A DNA stretch of 64,000 nucleotides, taken from positions 1 to 64,000 of the forward strand of contig NZ_QUNI01000001.1 in the NCBI RefSeq assembly GCF_003385115.1, written 5' to 3'. How positions within the stretch are numbered: position 1 is the stretch's first letter; every line of letters begins with the position of its first letter. The translations under genes were made by a program, and so were the position numbers. The notes under the pieces are model-generated. The model did not search any database. It was not told the origin of the DNA and saw only the letters and a program-made list of their open reading frames with translations. This document shows, one piece after another, positions 19,627 through 28,192 of this stretch. Source of the DNA: Flavobacterium aquicola. GTDB taxonomy: Bacteria > Bacteroidota > Bacteroidia > Flavobacteriales > Flavobacteriaceae.

Positions 19627-20340
19627 ATGAAAATAAATTGTTTAATCATAGATGATGAACCATTAGCAATTAATGTTATTAAAAATTACCTAGAGCCTGT
19701 TGAAAATTTTGAGGTAATAAACACTTTTAGTAATCCAATTGAAGGCCTAAATTTTTTGAAAAACAATAAAGTTGATGTAATTTTTCTTGATATTAATATG
19801 CCTGTTCTAGATGGTATAAATTTCATAAAAAGTCTAGAAAACCCTCCAATACTTATTATTACAAGTGCGTATAGTCAGTTTGCTATAGAAACTTATGAAT
19901 TAGATGTTCTGGACTATCTGGTAAAGCCAATCGAATTTCCAAGGTTAATGAAAACCCTAAACAAGATTAGCAAAAGACTTAACAATAACAGTAATTCTAC
20001 GCAGGAAAGTAATCCAGAAAGCCCTTTTATTTTTGTTAAGATCGATAAGAAGAGAATGAAAAAAATATTTTTTAATGAAATTTTAGTTATTGAAAGCTTG
20101 AAAGATTATCTAAAAATCAACACTTTAAGCGGTAAATACATAATACACAGTACATTATCTGACTTTACCGATTTATTACCCGAAAGGAATTTTTTGAGAA
20201 TACATCGATCATACACTATTGCAATTGATAAAATTGATGCCGTTGAAGGAAATAGTATTGAAATTGAAGGACTTAGATACGTAATTGGAAGATCTTATAT
20301 TGATCACGTAAAACAAAGAATTTTAAATTCTTCTATTTAA
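19627..20340 (+). CDS. LytTR-family response regulator
   Basis: 237 aa. The receiver domain occupies residues 1-120 with the acidic pocket D9/D10 (LIIDDEPLA), phospho-acceptor D55 (VIFLDINMPVLDG), the T/S switch (LIITSAYSQFA) and the lysine in YLVKPIEF. The C-terminal LytTR DNA-binding domain spans ~135-237 (FVKIDKKRMKKIFFNEILVI, FLRIHRSYTIAIDKIDAVEG). It pairs with the LytS-type kinase directly upstream. Likely targets are the divergent GH92 promoter and other promoters of this locus, which is inference. A strong hairpin terminator lies 215 bases downstream. Confidence 0.92.
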   Translation: MKINCLIIDDEPLAINVIKNYLEPVENFEVINTFSNPIEGLNFLKNNKVDVIFLDINMPVLDGINFIKSLENPPILIITSAYSQFAIETYELDVLDYLVKPIEFPRLMKTLNKISKRLNNNSNSTQESNPESPFIFVKIDKKRMKKIFFNEILVIESLKDYLKINTLSGKYIIHSTLSDFTDLLPERNFLRIHRSYTIAIDKIDAVEGNSIEIEGLRYVIGRSYIDHVKQRILNSSI

Positions 20341-20647
20341 TATCTGGTCAAAGTCAAAGGAGTAATTTAATGCAAAAGATCTTAAACTTTGCTAAAGAAG
20401 AGACTGTTTTAAATTTTCTTCCTCCATTATACTTATTTTAGGTATAATTTAGATAGGTTTCAGGCTGATCCGAGTCGAAACCCTTTCAAAGCACAAAAAC
20501 GCTTTTACTCAAGATTATTATTTTATATCAAAATAAGTTTTAATCATATAAAAAAAATGCAACTATTACGGTTGCATTTTCAACAAACAGGTAACTAACT
20601 AACAAAAATAAATTACATGAAATAATTTATTATTCGATAAAAACAAA
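20341..20647. other. Convergent intergenic region
   Basis: About 307 bases between the convergent response regulator and nagB genes. Apart from the hairpin described separately at 20554-20580, I see no gene, repeat copy or RNA structure here. Confidence 0.6.
20554..20580. terminator. Bidirectional hairpin terminator between regulator and nagB
   Basis: Perfect 10-bp inverted repeat AAAATGCAAC / GTTGCATTTT with a 7-base loop. An A-run lies before it and a T-run after it. It separates two convergent genes and can terminate transcripts from either side. Confidence 0.85.
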
Positions 20648-22561
20648 CTAAAAATGATATCGTTTAAATGCTTCAATAGCGGAATAATCAGCTAGTCCTA
20701 ATGCATTATATTTTTCTGCTGTCAATCTATTTCTATCTTCAACTCTTACCCAAAATTCTCTGCTGTCATCTCCCTGAAACATTACTCCGTCTTTTTGAGA
20801 TTGGTGATAGAAAATAGCATGACGTTTTTTAAGAACCTGATCAGGACTCATTGGAACCGCCATTTCTATTTGGAATGATTCCCACTCATGCCACGCTCCT
20901 CTATACAACCAGACCCAGCAGTCATCCATGAAATCTTTATGCTTCAATCTTTTTAAAGCCTCAAATAAACTATCTAAACAAACCTTATGCGTTCCATGCG
21001 GGTCAGCTAAATCTCCTGCTGCATAAATTTGATGCGGTTTTATCCTTTCAATAATATCACACATAATTTCTACATCGGCTTCACCCAGATTATTTTTTTT
21101 AACTGTGCCCGTTTCATAAAAAGGCAAATCCAAAAAGTTAACATTAGAATCCGGTAAACCTAAATATCTCATAGCAGCCAAAGACTCGCTTCTTCTAATT
21201 AATCCTTTCAATTTTCTAACTTCTAATGAATCAATATCATTAGTTTTTTTATTCTTTAAAAAGTTGATAATATCTTCAGATTCAATGGATTTTTTATTTA
21301 ATGCCATCGAAATTTCAGCAAATTTTAAAGCCTCTTCATTAGAAACTGCAATATTTCCAGATGTCTGGTAGGCAACATGCACATCATGTCCTTGTTCTAC
21401 CAGCCTGTCAAAAGTTCCTCCCATCGAGATAACATCATCATCAGGGTGCGGGCTGAAAATGATAATTCTCTTTCTTTCCGGAGCAGCTCGTTCCGGTCTG
21501 TAAGTATCATCCGCATTAGGTTTTCCTCCAGGCCAGCCTGTAATAGTCTGCTGCATTTTATTAAACATTTTAATATTTAAATCATAAGCAGTTCCTTCAT
21601 CTGTCAACAAACTGGACATCCCGTGTTCATTATAATCCTTGTCTGTAAGTTTAAGGAAAGGCTTTTTAGTCAGTTCACTTAACCAGGCAACTGCCTTAAG
21701 TTTTAATTCGTCTGTCCATATAATTGATTTTACTAACCAAGGTGTTTTTACTCTCGTTAATTCTGATGAAGCTTCAGTATCTAAAACAAATGTTGCATTG
21801 CTGTGCTGTTGTAAATATGTTGCCGGCACTTGTGAAGAAATTTCTCCTTCTATTGTTTTTTTTATAATTTCAGCTTTACTGATTCCCCATCCCAGAAGTA
21901 CGATTCTTTTGGCAGTTTTTACAGTACCAATTCCCATTGTAATAGCTTTTCGGGGTACGTTATCAATACCTAAAAATGAAGATGCTGCATCAATACGTGT
22001 CAAATGATCAAGCGTAATGCTTCTTGTTCCCGAATTAACGTGTGATCCCGGCTCATTAAACCCAATATGGCCTGTTCTTCCAATTCCTAAAAGCTGGAAA
22101 TCTAAACCGCCGTATGATTTAATTTTCATTTCATAATCGATACAATATTGCTGTAAATCTTCATTACTGATATTTCCGTCAGGAATATTAACATTTTCCG
22201 GAAGAATATCAACATGATCAAAAAGGTGTTCATGCATGAAATGCCAATAACTCTGGATATTATTTTTATCCATCGGATAATATTCATCCAAATTGAAGGT
22301 TACTACATTGGAAAAACTTAAACCTTCTTCTTTATGCAGTCTTACGAGTTCTTCGTAAACTTTTACAGGTGAGGATCCTGTTGCTAATCCTAAAACGCAA
22401 GGTTCATTTAGTTCTTCTTTTCTCTGGATTATATTTGCTATTTCTTGTGCAACTAATAAGGAAGCCTCTTTAGATGATCCGAAAATTACGTTATGAATTT
22501 TCTCAAAACGTGTTTCTTCAAATTTCCCAGCTTCTTTAAAATTTATGCTTTCTTTAATCAT
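20648..22561 (-). CDS. nagB: Glucosamine-6-phosphate deaminase fused to PIG-L/LmbE-type deacetylase
   Basis: 637-aa cytoplasmic two-domain enzyme. Residues ~20-280 are NagB, converting GlcN-6-P to fructose-6-P and ammonia: GLATGSSPVKVYEELVRLH, VVTFNLDEYY (catalytic D92) and GIGRTGHIGFNEPGSH (H165). After a linker, residues ~363-637 are a PIG-L/LmbE-like metallo-deacetylase with the zinc motif FSPHPDDDVISMGG (H372, D374, D375) and the distal DPHGTH. E. coli NagB is only ~266 aa. The fusion suggests one polypeptide handling deacetylation and deamination of GlcNAc-6-P-type intermediates, which would fit the absence of a separate nagA in the window. A purine-rich AAAGGA lies about ten bases before the start, unusual for this genome. 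Such long NagB proteins do occur in other Bacteroidota. Confidence 0.9.
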   Translation of the reverse strand: MIKESINFKEAGKFEETRFEKIHNVIFGSSKEASLLVAQEIANIIQRKEELNEPCVLGLATGSSPVKVYEELVRLHKEEGLSFSNVVTFNLDEYYPMDKNNIQSYWHFMHEHLFDHVDILPENVNIPDGNISNEDLQQYCIDYEMKIKSYGGLDFQLLGIGRTGHIGFNEPGSHVNSGTRSITLDHLTRIDAASSFLGIDNVPRKAITMGIGTVKTAKRIVLLGWGISKAEIIKKTIEGEISSQVPATYLQQHSNATFVLDTEASSELTRVKTPWLVKSIIWTDELKLKAVAWLSELTKKPFLKLTDKDYNEHGMSSLLTDEGTAYDLNIKMFNKMQQTITGWPGGKPNADDTYRPERAAPERKRIIIFSPHPDDDVISMGGTFDRLVEQGHDVHVAYQTSGNIAVSNEEALKFAEISMALNKKSIESEDIINFLKNKKTNDIDSLEVRKLKGLIRRSESLAAMRYLGLPDSNVNFLDLPFYETGTVKKNNLGEADVEIMCDIIERIKPHQIYAAGDLADPHGTHKVCLDSLFEALKRLKHKDFMDDCWVWLYRGAWHEWESFQIEMAVPMSPDQVLKKRHAIFYHQSQKDGVMFQGDDSREFWVRVEDRNRLTAEKYNALGLADYSAIEAFKRYHF

Positions 22562-22707
22562 TTGACCATTCCTTTATAATTATATTATAAAATTAAGAAT
22601 TAGTCCATCTGCAGAATTAAAAATTCGACTAATAACCTTTTAACTTCGGCAAAAGACAAAAGTGGAAACTTTAAAAAAATCGACACCAAATTAAGATTCG
22701 TTTATAT

Positions 22708-24804
22708 TTACTTTTCGATCACATTTATTTCGCTAATGGAAAATGTCTGACCTTTTCCTTCAGTTGATTTAGCTGCAAAGCGCAGGTATCTTGCTTTAGT
22801 TTCAGCAAATGTTTTTACTTGTTCTATGGGATTATTTTTAATATTTGAAAATTCTCCCTGAGATTGTATTGTCCATTTTATATTATCTAAACTTGTATAG
22901 AATTCATATTTGGATATTAAATTAAGATTGTTGCCCACTTGCCGCGGAACATAAGTAAACCCTGTTATTTTTAGAATAGCTCCCATATCAATAACCACTT
23001 CTTGTGATTGGTTATTGCTATCGCTTCTGAAACTCCAGTCTGTAATTGGATTTCCGTCTATAATTCTATTTACTAAATTCATATCGCCGTTTGATGCAGT
23101 AATAACTTTCCATTTTTCTTTGGAAATGCCATATTTTGCTGTTATTACTGCACTGCTGATCTTTTCATTTTTATTGACTTCAATGGCTTTAATCTGAACA
23201 GCTTTATTGTATTTAAAAACATCTTTATATAATGTGCTTTTTACAGACGGGTCAGAACCATCAATAGTATAATAAATATTATTTCCTTCTTCAGATTTCA
23301 TAGATACATTTCCATTTTTATCACGCTGAATTTCTGGAGTCCTTACAAAAGTTGGTGCATTATAGGCCTGAATATTCGAAATTACAATACTCGCTTTTGA
23401 GTCGGTAATATTTATTTTAAGTACCGAAGCTATTACTCTATCTATTCTTAAAATTCTTTTATAACCAATTGTAGTTTCATTGGCAATAGTTTTCCAATGT
23501 CCTTCAATTTTAGCTTCTACAGTAAAAACTTTAACACGCTGGCCTAATTTTATATATTCCTGAAGTAGAATACGATTGATGGCTGTAGGTTTTTCAAAAT
23601 CAAATACAATTGAAGCTGTTTTTACATTATCGTCCGTTGCCCAGTAAGTTTCTTTATTTCCGTCAGTTACATTTTTAGCTGTAAATTCATTGCTGTTACC
23701 CCTGCTATTATCAGCTGTTACTTTGCTTGATGCTAATAATTCGGTTTTAAAATCTTCTTTTATTACTGCAACCAGTTCTTTTAGTCTAGCTTTGTCATTT
23801 TCATGAACCAAACCTCTTTTGTCAACCGGAAGATTCAATAATAAATTAGCATTACGCCCAATAGATTCATAATAAATATCGACCATTTCATCAAGAGAAC
23901 GAACCTTGTCATCTTCAACTGCGTGGTAAAACCATCCGGGTCTTATTGATACGTCGGCTTCACCAGGAACCCATTTTTCTCCATCCACATGGCCGGACAT
24001 AAACTCGGTATAATGTACTTTTCCTGCCAACTCCTCTTTCTGACGTAAAAGACTCCAATTTGTTTTTCCGGCACGGCCTTCTTCATTTCCAATCCACCTG
24101 GCTTCTGAAGGACCAACTCCCCATACCAAAGTTTTTGGTGCTGTTTTATAAATTAATTTATAGGTTTCATCCCAATTGTAATATTCGAGAGTATTTATTT
24201 TTCGGGTTTCATTTGCACCGCCATAATAACCATCACCACCATTGGCTCCATCAAACCACATTTCGAAAACATCGCCATAATTTGTAAACAATTCTTTCAG
24301 CTGATTTCTGAAATACGTAATATATTCCGGTTTACCATATTCAGCATGATTTCTATCCCATGGAGAAAGATATAGACCTAATTTTAAATCGTACTCTTTA
24401 CAGGCTGCAGCTAATTCTTTAACCAAATCTCCTTTGCCTTTTTTCCATGGAGAATTTTTCACAGATCGTTCTGTATAAGCTGATGGCCATAAACAAAAAC
24501 CATCATGGTGTTTGGCTACTAATATAATTCCTTTCATGCCCGCTTCCTTAGCAATCCGAGCCCATTGACGAACATCAAGATTAGTCGGATTGAACAGCTG
24601 CGGAGACTCATCTCCATACCCCCATTCTTTATTTGTAAATGTATTTAATGAAAAGTGCACAAAAGCATAAAACTCCATTTCTTGCCAATCAACTTGTTTT
24701 TGTGTTGGTACTGGACCAAATGATTCAGGAGACTTTACCAATTCTTGAGAACAAATTGGTGTTATTATTGAAAAAAAACTAAGCAGTAAAAAAATATTCT
24801 TCAT
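22708..24804 (-). CDS. GH29 alpha-L-fucosidase with chitobiase-C and discoidin-like domains
   Basis: The start at 24804 gives a clean signal peptide (MKNIFLLLSFFSIITPICSQ); an upstream in-frame ATG at 24870 would add 22 residues before it. The GH29 catalytic domain (~30-345) contains FYAFVHFSLNTFTNKEWGYG, LVAKHHDGFCLWPSAYTERS and FEMWFDGANGGDGYYGGANE, with the nucleophile Asp near 185. The GANGG-type loop is characteristic of the alpha-1,3/1,4-specific group (GH29-B) that acts on Lewis-type fucose. The C-terminal part has a discoidin-like region (NEFTAKNVTDGNKETYWATD), a chitobiase-C-like segment (IYYTIDGSDPSVKSTLY) and a second discoidin-like region. The length is 698 aa. A multi-domain layout with sugar-binding modules suggests work on polymeric or surface glycans. 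Confidence 0.9.
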   Translation of the reverse strand: MKNIFLLLSFFSIITPICSQELVKSPESFGPVPTQKQVDWQEMEFYAFVHFSLNTFTNKEWGYGDESPQLFNPTNLDVRQWARIAKEAGMKGIILVAKHHDGFCLWPSAYTERSVKNSPWKKGKGDLVKELAAACKEYDLKLGLYLSPWDRNHAEYGKPEYITYFRNQLKELFTNYGDVFEMWFDGANGGDGYYGGANETRKINTLEYYNWDETYKLIYKTAPKTLVWGVGPSEARWIGNEEGRAGKTNWSLLRQKEELAGKVHYTEFMSGHVDGEKWVPGEADVSIRPGWFYHAVEDDKVRSLDEMVDIYYESIGRNANLLLNLPVDKRGLVHENDKARLKELVAVIKEDFKTELLASSKVTADNSRGNSNEFTAKNVTDGNKETYWATDDNVKTASIVFDFEKPTAINRILLQEYIKLGQRVKVFTVEAKIEGHWKTIANETTIGYKRILRIDRVIASVLKINITDSKASIVISNIQAYNAPTFVRTPEIQRDKNGNVSMKSEEGNNIYYTIDGSDPSVKSTLYKDVFKYNKAVQIKAIEVNKNEKISSAVITAKYGISKEKWKVITASNGDMNLVNRIIDGNPITDWSFRSDSNNQSQEVVIDMGAILKITGFTYVPRQVGNNLNLISKYEFYTSLDNIKWTIQSQGEFSNIKNNPIEQVKTFAETKARYLRFAAKSTEGKGQTFSISEINVIEK

Positions 24805-24935
24805 TAGATCTAAATTTAATGTTTTGCCAGTAAGACTAATTAAAATAATAAATTTAAAGTAAATCAACATTCTACTTCACACTATTTCGACCAACAACGT
24901 TTTTTTCACCATATTGGTTTATTTTTCAATAGGAA

Positions 24936-25170
24936 ATCAGGTGTTCGACAGTCGAACACCTTGACATATTCTGGAAGCGATATTTTCTATTTTTGAATGA
25001 CCATTTTGATTAAAGAGAATCTAAAAAAAGATACATTATTTTTTTTTAGAAAACAATTCAACAAAAATTAAAAAAAGACAAAGAGATAAAGCATCATTTC
25101 CCTAGACGATCTATGATGAACATTAATAAGGGAATTAGATGTTCGATTGAGAACCCTTCGACTCCACAAA
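24936..25170 (+). repeat. Dispersed intergenic repeat, copy A
   Basis: First of three related copies (the others are at 33874-34072 and 42971-43216), all in the same orientation. It opens with a perfect palindrome whose arms are GGTGTTCGAC and GTCGAACACC around one central base (24940-24960). It continues with CTTGACATATTCTGGAAGCG and ATATTTTCTATTTTTGAATG, has a conserved core (CATCATTTCCCTAGACGATC, ATTAATAAGGGAATTAG) and closes with GTTCGATTGAGAACCCTTCG and CTCCACAAA. No reading frame is shared by the copies. Compared with B and C it lacks the CCCTTATAAATAA segment. It is followed directly by a hairpin terminator. Confidence 0.85.
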
Positions 25171-25198
25171 AAGGAAGGTGTCGAACACCTTCCTTTTT
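25168..25198 (+). terminator. Hairpin terminator after repeat copy A
   Basis: Perfect 14-bp inverted repeat (AAAAAGGAAGGTGT / ACACCTTCCTTTTT) with a three-base CGA loop and a T-run on the plus strand. Its stem echoes the GGTGT...ACACC of the repeat palindrome. It could also act on minus-strand transcripts coming from the susCD side. Confidence 0.85.
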
Positions 25199-25295
25199 TA
25201 TTTATTTCACTAAAATCAATGTTTTTACAGTACAATTATTACTTTTATTACCTTATTTTTTATAAAAACAAAATCATTAAAGAAATAAAAATAAG

Positions 25296-25333
25296 AGCTG
25301 GCGGGAATTGAACATCATATGCCCAATAAAACA
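25296..25333 (-). other. tRNA 3'-end-like remnant
   Basis: Read on the minus strand this is GTTCAATTCCCGCCAGCTC preceded by GGGCATATGAT. TTCAATT fits the T-loop consensus and CCAGCTC looks like the 3' half of an acceptor stem. The T-stem does not pair (TGATG against CCCGC) and no 5' acceptor half or D/anticodon arms are found upstream, so this is not a functional tRNA. A duplicated tRNA 3' end is what an old integration site would leave. The rest of the 24871-25645 gap outside this and copy A shows nothing I can name. Confidence 0.35.
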
Positions 25334-25645
25334 ACGCATTTTAGTAAGGTGTTCGATATAAACTTAAATTTCGCCTTTTATCGCAATGCATCCCCGATCG
25401 TTCAGATATGTACAACTTGTAAGCTGATAGCGAAGAATTGCATTCTTCGCCCACTCCTATTGGCAACTAAAACTTTTTGACTTGACTACGTAGGACTCAA
25501 AAATATATCTTTTTCACTGACTGCATAATTTAAAGACCCAATCTTTTATATTTATAAATTACCAATTATAAAAGAAACTCAGTAACAGAGAAATTTAGTC
25601 AAGTGAAATCGGTCTGCCACAGAATACCGGCATGTTTTTATAAGA

Positions 25646-26479
25646 CTATTTATAATCCAGCTCAATATAAACTGGTAAGTGATCTGACGGATATTTTAAA
25701 TCTTTTGAATCACTTAAAACAGCAAATTTTTTCACTTTAAATTTACTTTCATCCGATATAAAAATATAATCAAGTAAAAGGACCACTGGTTCATTGTGCT
25801 TAAAACCATTAAATGTGCCAGAAGGTCCAAATGCTTTTACCTCTGAAACATCACGGGTGTCTCTCATCTCCTTTTTTAAAATTGCAATTACTTCAGATGC
25901 TGGCTCAGAGTTAAGATCTCCCATAAAAACAACTGGATATTTTTTTTCGTTCAGCTCATTTATTTTGGAAAGAATAAGCCTTATTCCATTTGCTTTTGCC
26001 TGAACTCCAATATGATCTAAGTGAGTATTAAAAACCCAGAAAATCCGCTTCATTTTCAATTCTTTAAACAAAGCATAGGTACACACTCTTGGATAAGCCG
26101 CATCCCAGCCCTTAGAAATTTTATTGGGCGTTTCCGAAAGCCAAAAAGTATTGCTTTCTAGCATTTTAAAACGCTCTTTTTTATAAAAAATATTCGATGA
26201 TTCGCCTTTTCCCGCACCATCTCTTCCTATACCAACAAAATCATATTGAGAAAGCACTGCAGCTATATCATTTACCTGATTTGGTAATGCTTCATGAATC
26301 CCAAATATCTCTGGATCATAAAACTGAATCTGGGACGCAAAAAAATCCTTGCGGTGTGTCCAATCATTCTCCCCGTCACTTGCTATATCCAAACGAATAT
26401 TGTAAGTCATTATTTTTATGTTCTGACCATTAATCTGGAATGCCCAAATGAATAATATCAGTAATTTTATTTTTTTCAT
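25646..26479 (-). CDS. Secreted endonuclease/exonuclease/phosphatase-family hydrolase
   Basis: 277 aa from the ATG at 26479, which gives the signal peptide MKKIKLLILFIWAFQINGQ; an upstream ATG at 26545 would add 22 basic residues before it. The metal-dependent phosphoesterase motifs are in order: KIMTYNIRLD, GIHEALPNQ, VFNTHLDHIG, FMGDLNSEPASE, LDYIFIS and SDHLPVYIEL. The family includes DNases, sphingomyelinases and inositol phosphatases. Secreted members like this recur next to susCD genes in Bacteroidota glycan loci. It could remove a phosphodiester or lipid-linked group from the glycoconjugate, which is inference. A terminator separates it from susD, so expression may be lower than that of susCD. 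Confidence 0.85.
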   Translation of the reverse strand: MKKIKLLILFIWAFQINGQNIKIMTYNIRLDIASDGENDWTHRKDFFASQIQFYDPEIFGIHEALPNQVNDIAAVLSQYDFVGIGRDGAGKGESSNIFYKKERFKMLESNTFWLSETPNKISKGWDAAYPRVCTYALFKELKMKRIFWVFNTHLDHIGVQAKANGIRLILSKINELNEKKYPVVFMGDLNSEPASEVIAILKKEMRDTRDVSEVKAFGPSGTFNGFKHNEPVVLLLDYIFISDESKFKVKKFAVLSDSKDLKYPSDHLPVYIELDYK

Positions 26480-26587
26480 TTTATTGGTTTTATTATTACT
26501 TCGCTTGATTCTCATAAATTTAATAAATATCGATAGGCACATCAAAAAAAAGACTGCTTATCAAAAAAACTTTTAATAATTTAAAAA

Positions 26588-26616
26588 ACGCCACTCCAAA
26601 CAAATGAGAGTGGCGT
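26588..26616 (-). terminator. Hairpin terminator after susCD
   Basis: A 9-bp inverted repeat ACGCCACTC / GAGTGGCGT followed on the minus strand by TTTTTT. It lies 24 bases after the susD stop codon. It probably attenuates readthrough from the highly expressed susCD genes into the downstream enzyme genes. Confidence 0.85.
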
Positions 26617-26639
26617 CAAAAAAAAAACCTAACTAACAA

Positions 26640-28157
26640 CTAATTGGCTAAAAGCCACATCTTTTTATTAATTTCATCATAACCGCCATACTGCCTGTTC
26701 AAAGCTTCGGTCAAATTTTGACTATTATAATTCAACTCCGAAGATGGATATAAATACCGTACTGGTAAATCATTAGGACTCTTAACATTTAGATTAGTAG
26801 CTGGATCAATCTCAAAGTCCGGATACTTGTTTCTTCTATATTCGAAATAAGCAGTTTCTGCATCAACCAAAAAATTAAGCAGGTAACGCTGTAACCAAAT
26901 TTGTTTGAGCTGACTATCTTGATCCAAAGCAAATACTGCTTTTCCTGTAAAATAATTATCTATATCAGTTTGTACAATTGGATTCCCGTGGGCAAAAGAA
27001 GCATCTATACTCATAACATTTGTTAGAGCCGCTCTAACTCCATTTTCGTAATACTGCTGTGCACTGCCAATACTTATCCATCCTTTAATACGTGCTTCTG
27101 CCAAAATAAGTTCCTGCTCCGCATAAGTAAGCATTCTTCTTGGCTCACTATTTTGTTTTGTCTGATACCTCAAATTTATTTTAGAATAGTTTCCTTTACT
27201 ATAATTTGCATTCATTAGACCATAATCTAATGATGTTTTTACGCCTACGTATGCTCCCATATCATTAGATGCATATCCGGCAAGCAATTGAGAAGCCGAA
27301 GGTTCTGCAAAATAAAACAGACGTTTGTCTTTAAGGTCTTTAAGATTCTCAACAATCGTTTTACTCAAAAGAGTTCTTCCTGTAAACATATCGTTGGTAC
27401 TATATAGCGGATGTGAATTTACGCTGCTGTACTCAAGACCAAAATAATCAGAAGCTTTTTCCAATAGAACATTGCTATTAACAATAGCCGCAAACCTTTG
27501 TTTTATTTTTAAATCAACATCATTTTCTTTAGCACTTAAACTCATCAGAACCTTAAGTTCAAATGCATTACAGGCTCTTTTCCATTGGGTTGGATTTCCT
27601 TGAAAAACAGTTGGATCTCCTTGAAAAGAAGCTCCTTCAGAAAAATTAGCATTTGCTAATTCTAATTCAGTAAGAATACCAATAAATACATCTTTTTGCA
27701 GATCATACTTAGGTTTATAGTTCCCCTGACTCCCTTGGTTAGCCTGACTGTATGGAATATCGCCCATTTTCATGGTAAGCAGGTAAAAAGTATATGCCCG
27801 CATAAAATGAGCTACTCCTTTATAAGAATTTTCAGCAGGGTCTCCTTTTGCAAATTCGAGCATCTTGTCAATATCCGGCAAAATTGTCATCTTATTGAAA
27901 CTTGAATTTGTTATGAAATTATATTGGGTTCCTAATTGCCCTTCATTTGCATAACCAACATATTTTGGCAAGGCATTTTCAGAAATATATTCTTTCGAAT
28001 CAGCACCTTGATATTTAGCAATGCTCAGAATAATGTTTGTGCATAACAAAGAAGCGCTTACTTGAGTTGGAGTATTGGGGTTTGTATTAATTTCATCAAA
28101 ATTACTGCAACCTGCCAATATAAGTATCCCGGCTATGGCGGTGATAATTTTTTTCAT
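26640..28157 (-). CDS. SusD/RagB-family outer-membrane glycan-binding lipoprotein
   Basis: 505 aa, lipoprotein signal MKKIITAIAGILILAGC with Cys 17. It has the SusD-like features FDEINTNPNTPTQVSASLLC near the N-terminus, AHFMRAYTFYLLTMKMGDIP near 120, WKRACNAFELKVLMSLS, AEQELILAEARIKGWI and the C-terminal NGLYD-like ending NRQYGGYDEINKKMWLL. It should form the lid of the SusC channel encoded 35 bases upstream and bind the locus substrate at the cell surface. The family is the SusD/RagB 'SusD-like 2' type rather than starch SusD. Glycan specificity cannot be read directly. Confidence 0.93.
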   Translation of the reverse strand: MKKIITAIAGILILAGCSNFDEINTNPNTPTQVSASLLCTNIILSIAKYQGADSKEYISENALPKYVGYANEGQLGTQYNFITNSSFNKMTILPDIDKMLEFAKGDPAENSYKGVAHFMRAYTFYLLTMKMGDIPYSQANQGSQGNYKPKYDLQKDVFIGILTELELANANFSEGASFQGDPTVFQGNPTQWKRACNAFELKVLMSLSAKENDVDLKIKQRFAAIVNSNVLLEKASDYFGLEYSSVNSHPLYSTNDMFTGRTLLSKTIVENLKDLKDKRLFYFAEPSASQLLAGYASNDMGAYVGVKTSLDYGLMNANYSKGNYSKINLRYQTKQNSEPRRMLTYAEQELILAEARIKGWISIGSAQQYYENGVRAALTNVMSIDASFAHGNPIVQTDIDNYFTGKAVFALDQDSQLKQIWLQRYLLNFLVDAETAYFEYRRNKYPDFEIDPATNLNVKSPNDLPVRYLYPSSELNYNSQNLTEALNRQYGGYDEINKKMWLLAN

Positions 28158-28192
28158 ATCTATAGTTTTAAATTATGTTGCTTTTAATCAAT

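Noticed and set aside
21639..22007. 122-codon plus-strand frame
   Set aside because: It lies entirely opposite the NagB domain, whose catalytic motifs are intact on the minus strand.
24805..24870. Upstream start for the GH29 gene at 22708
   Set aside because: It would place 22 residues before an otherwise ideal signal peptide starting at 24804. The same reasoning was used for the genes starting at 26479, 32667, 11969 and 3940.
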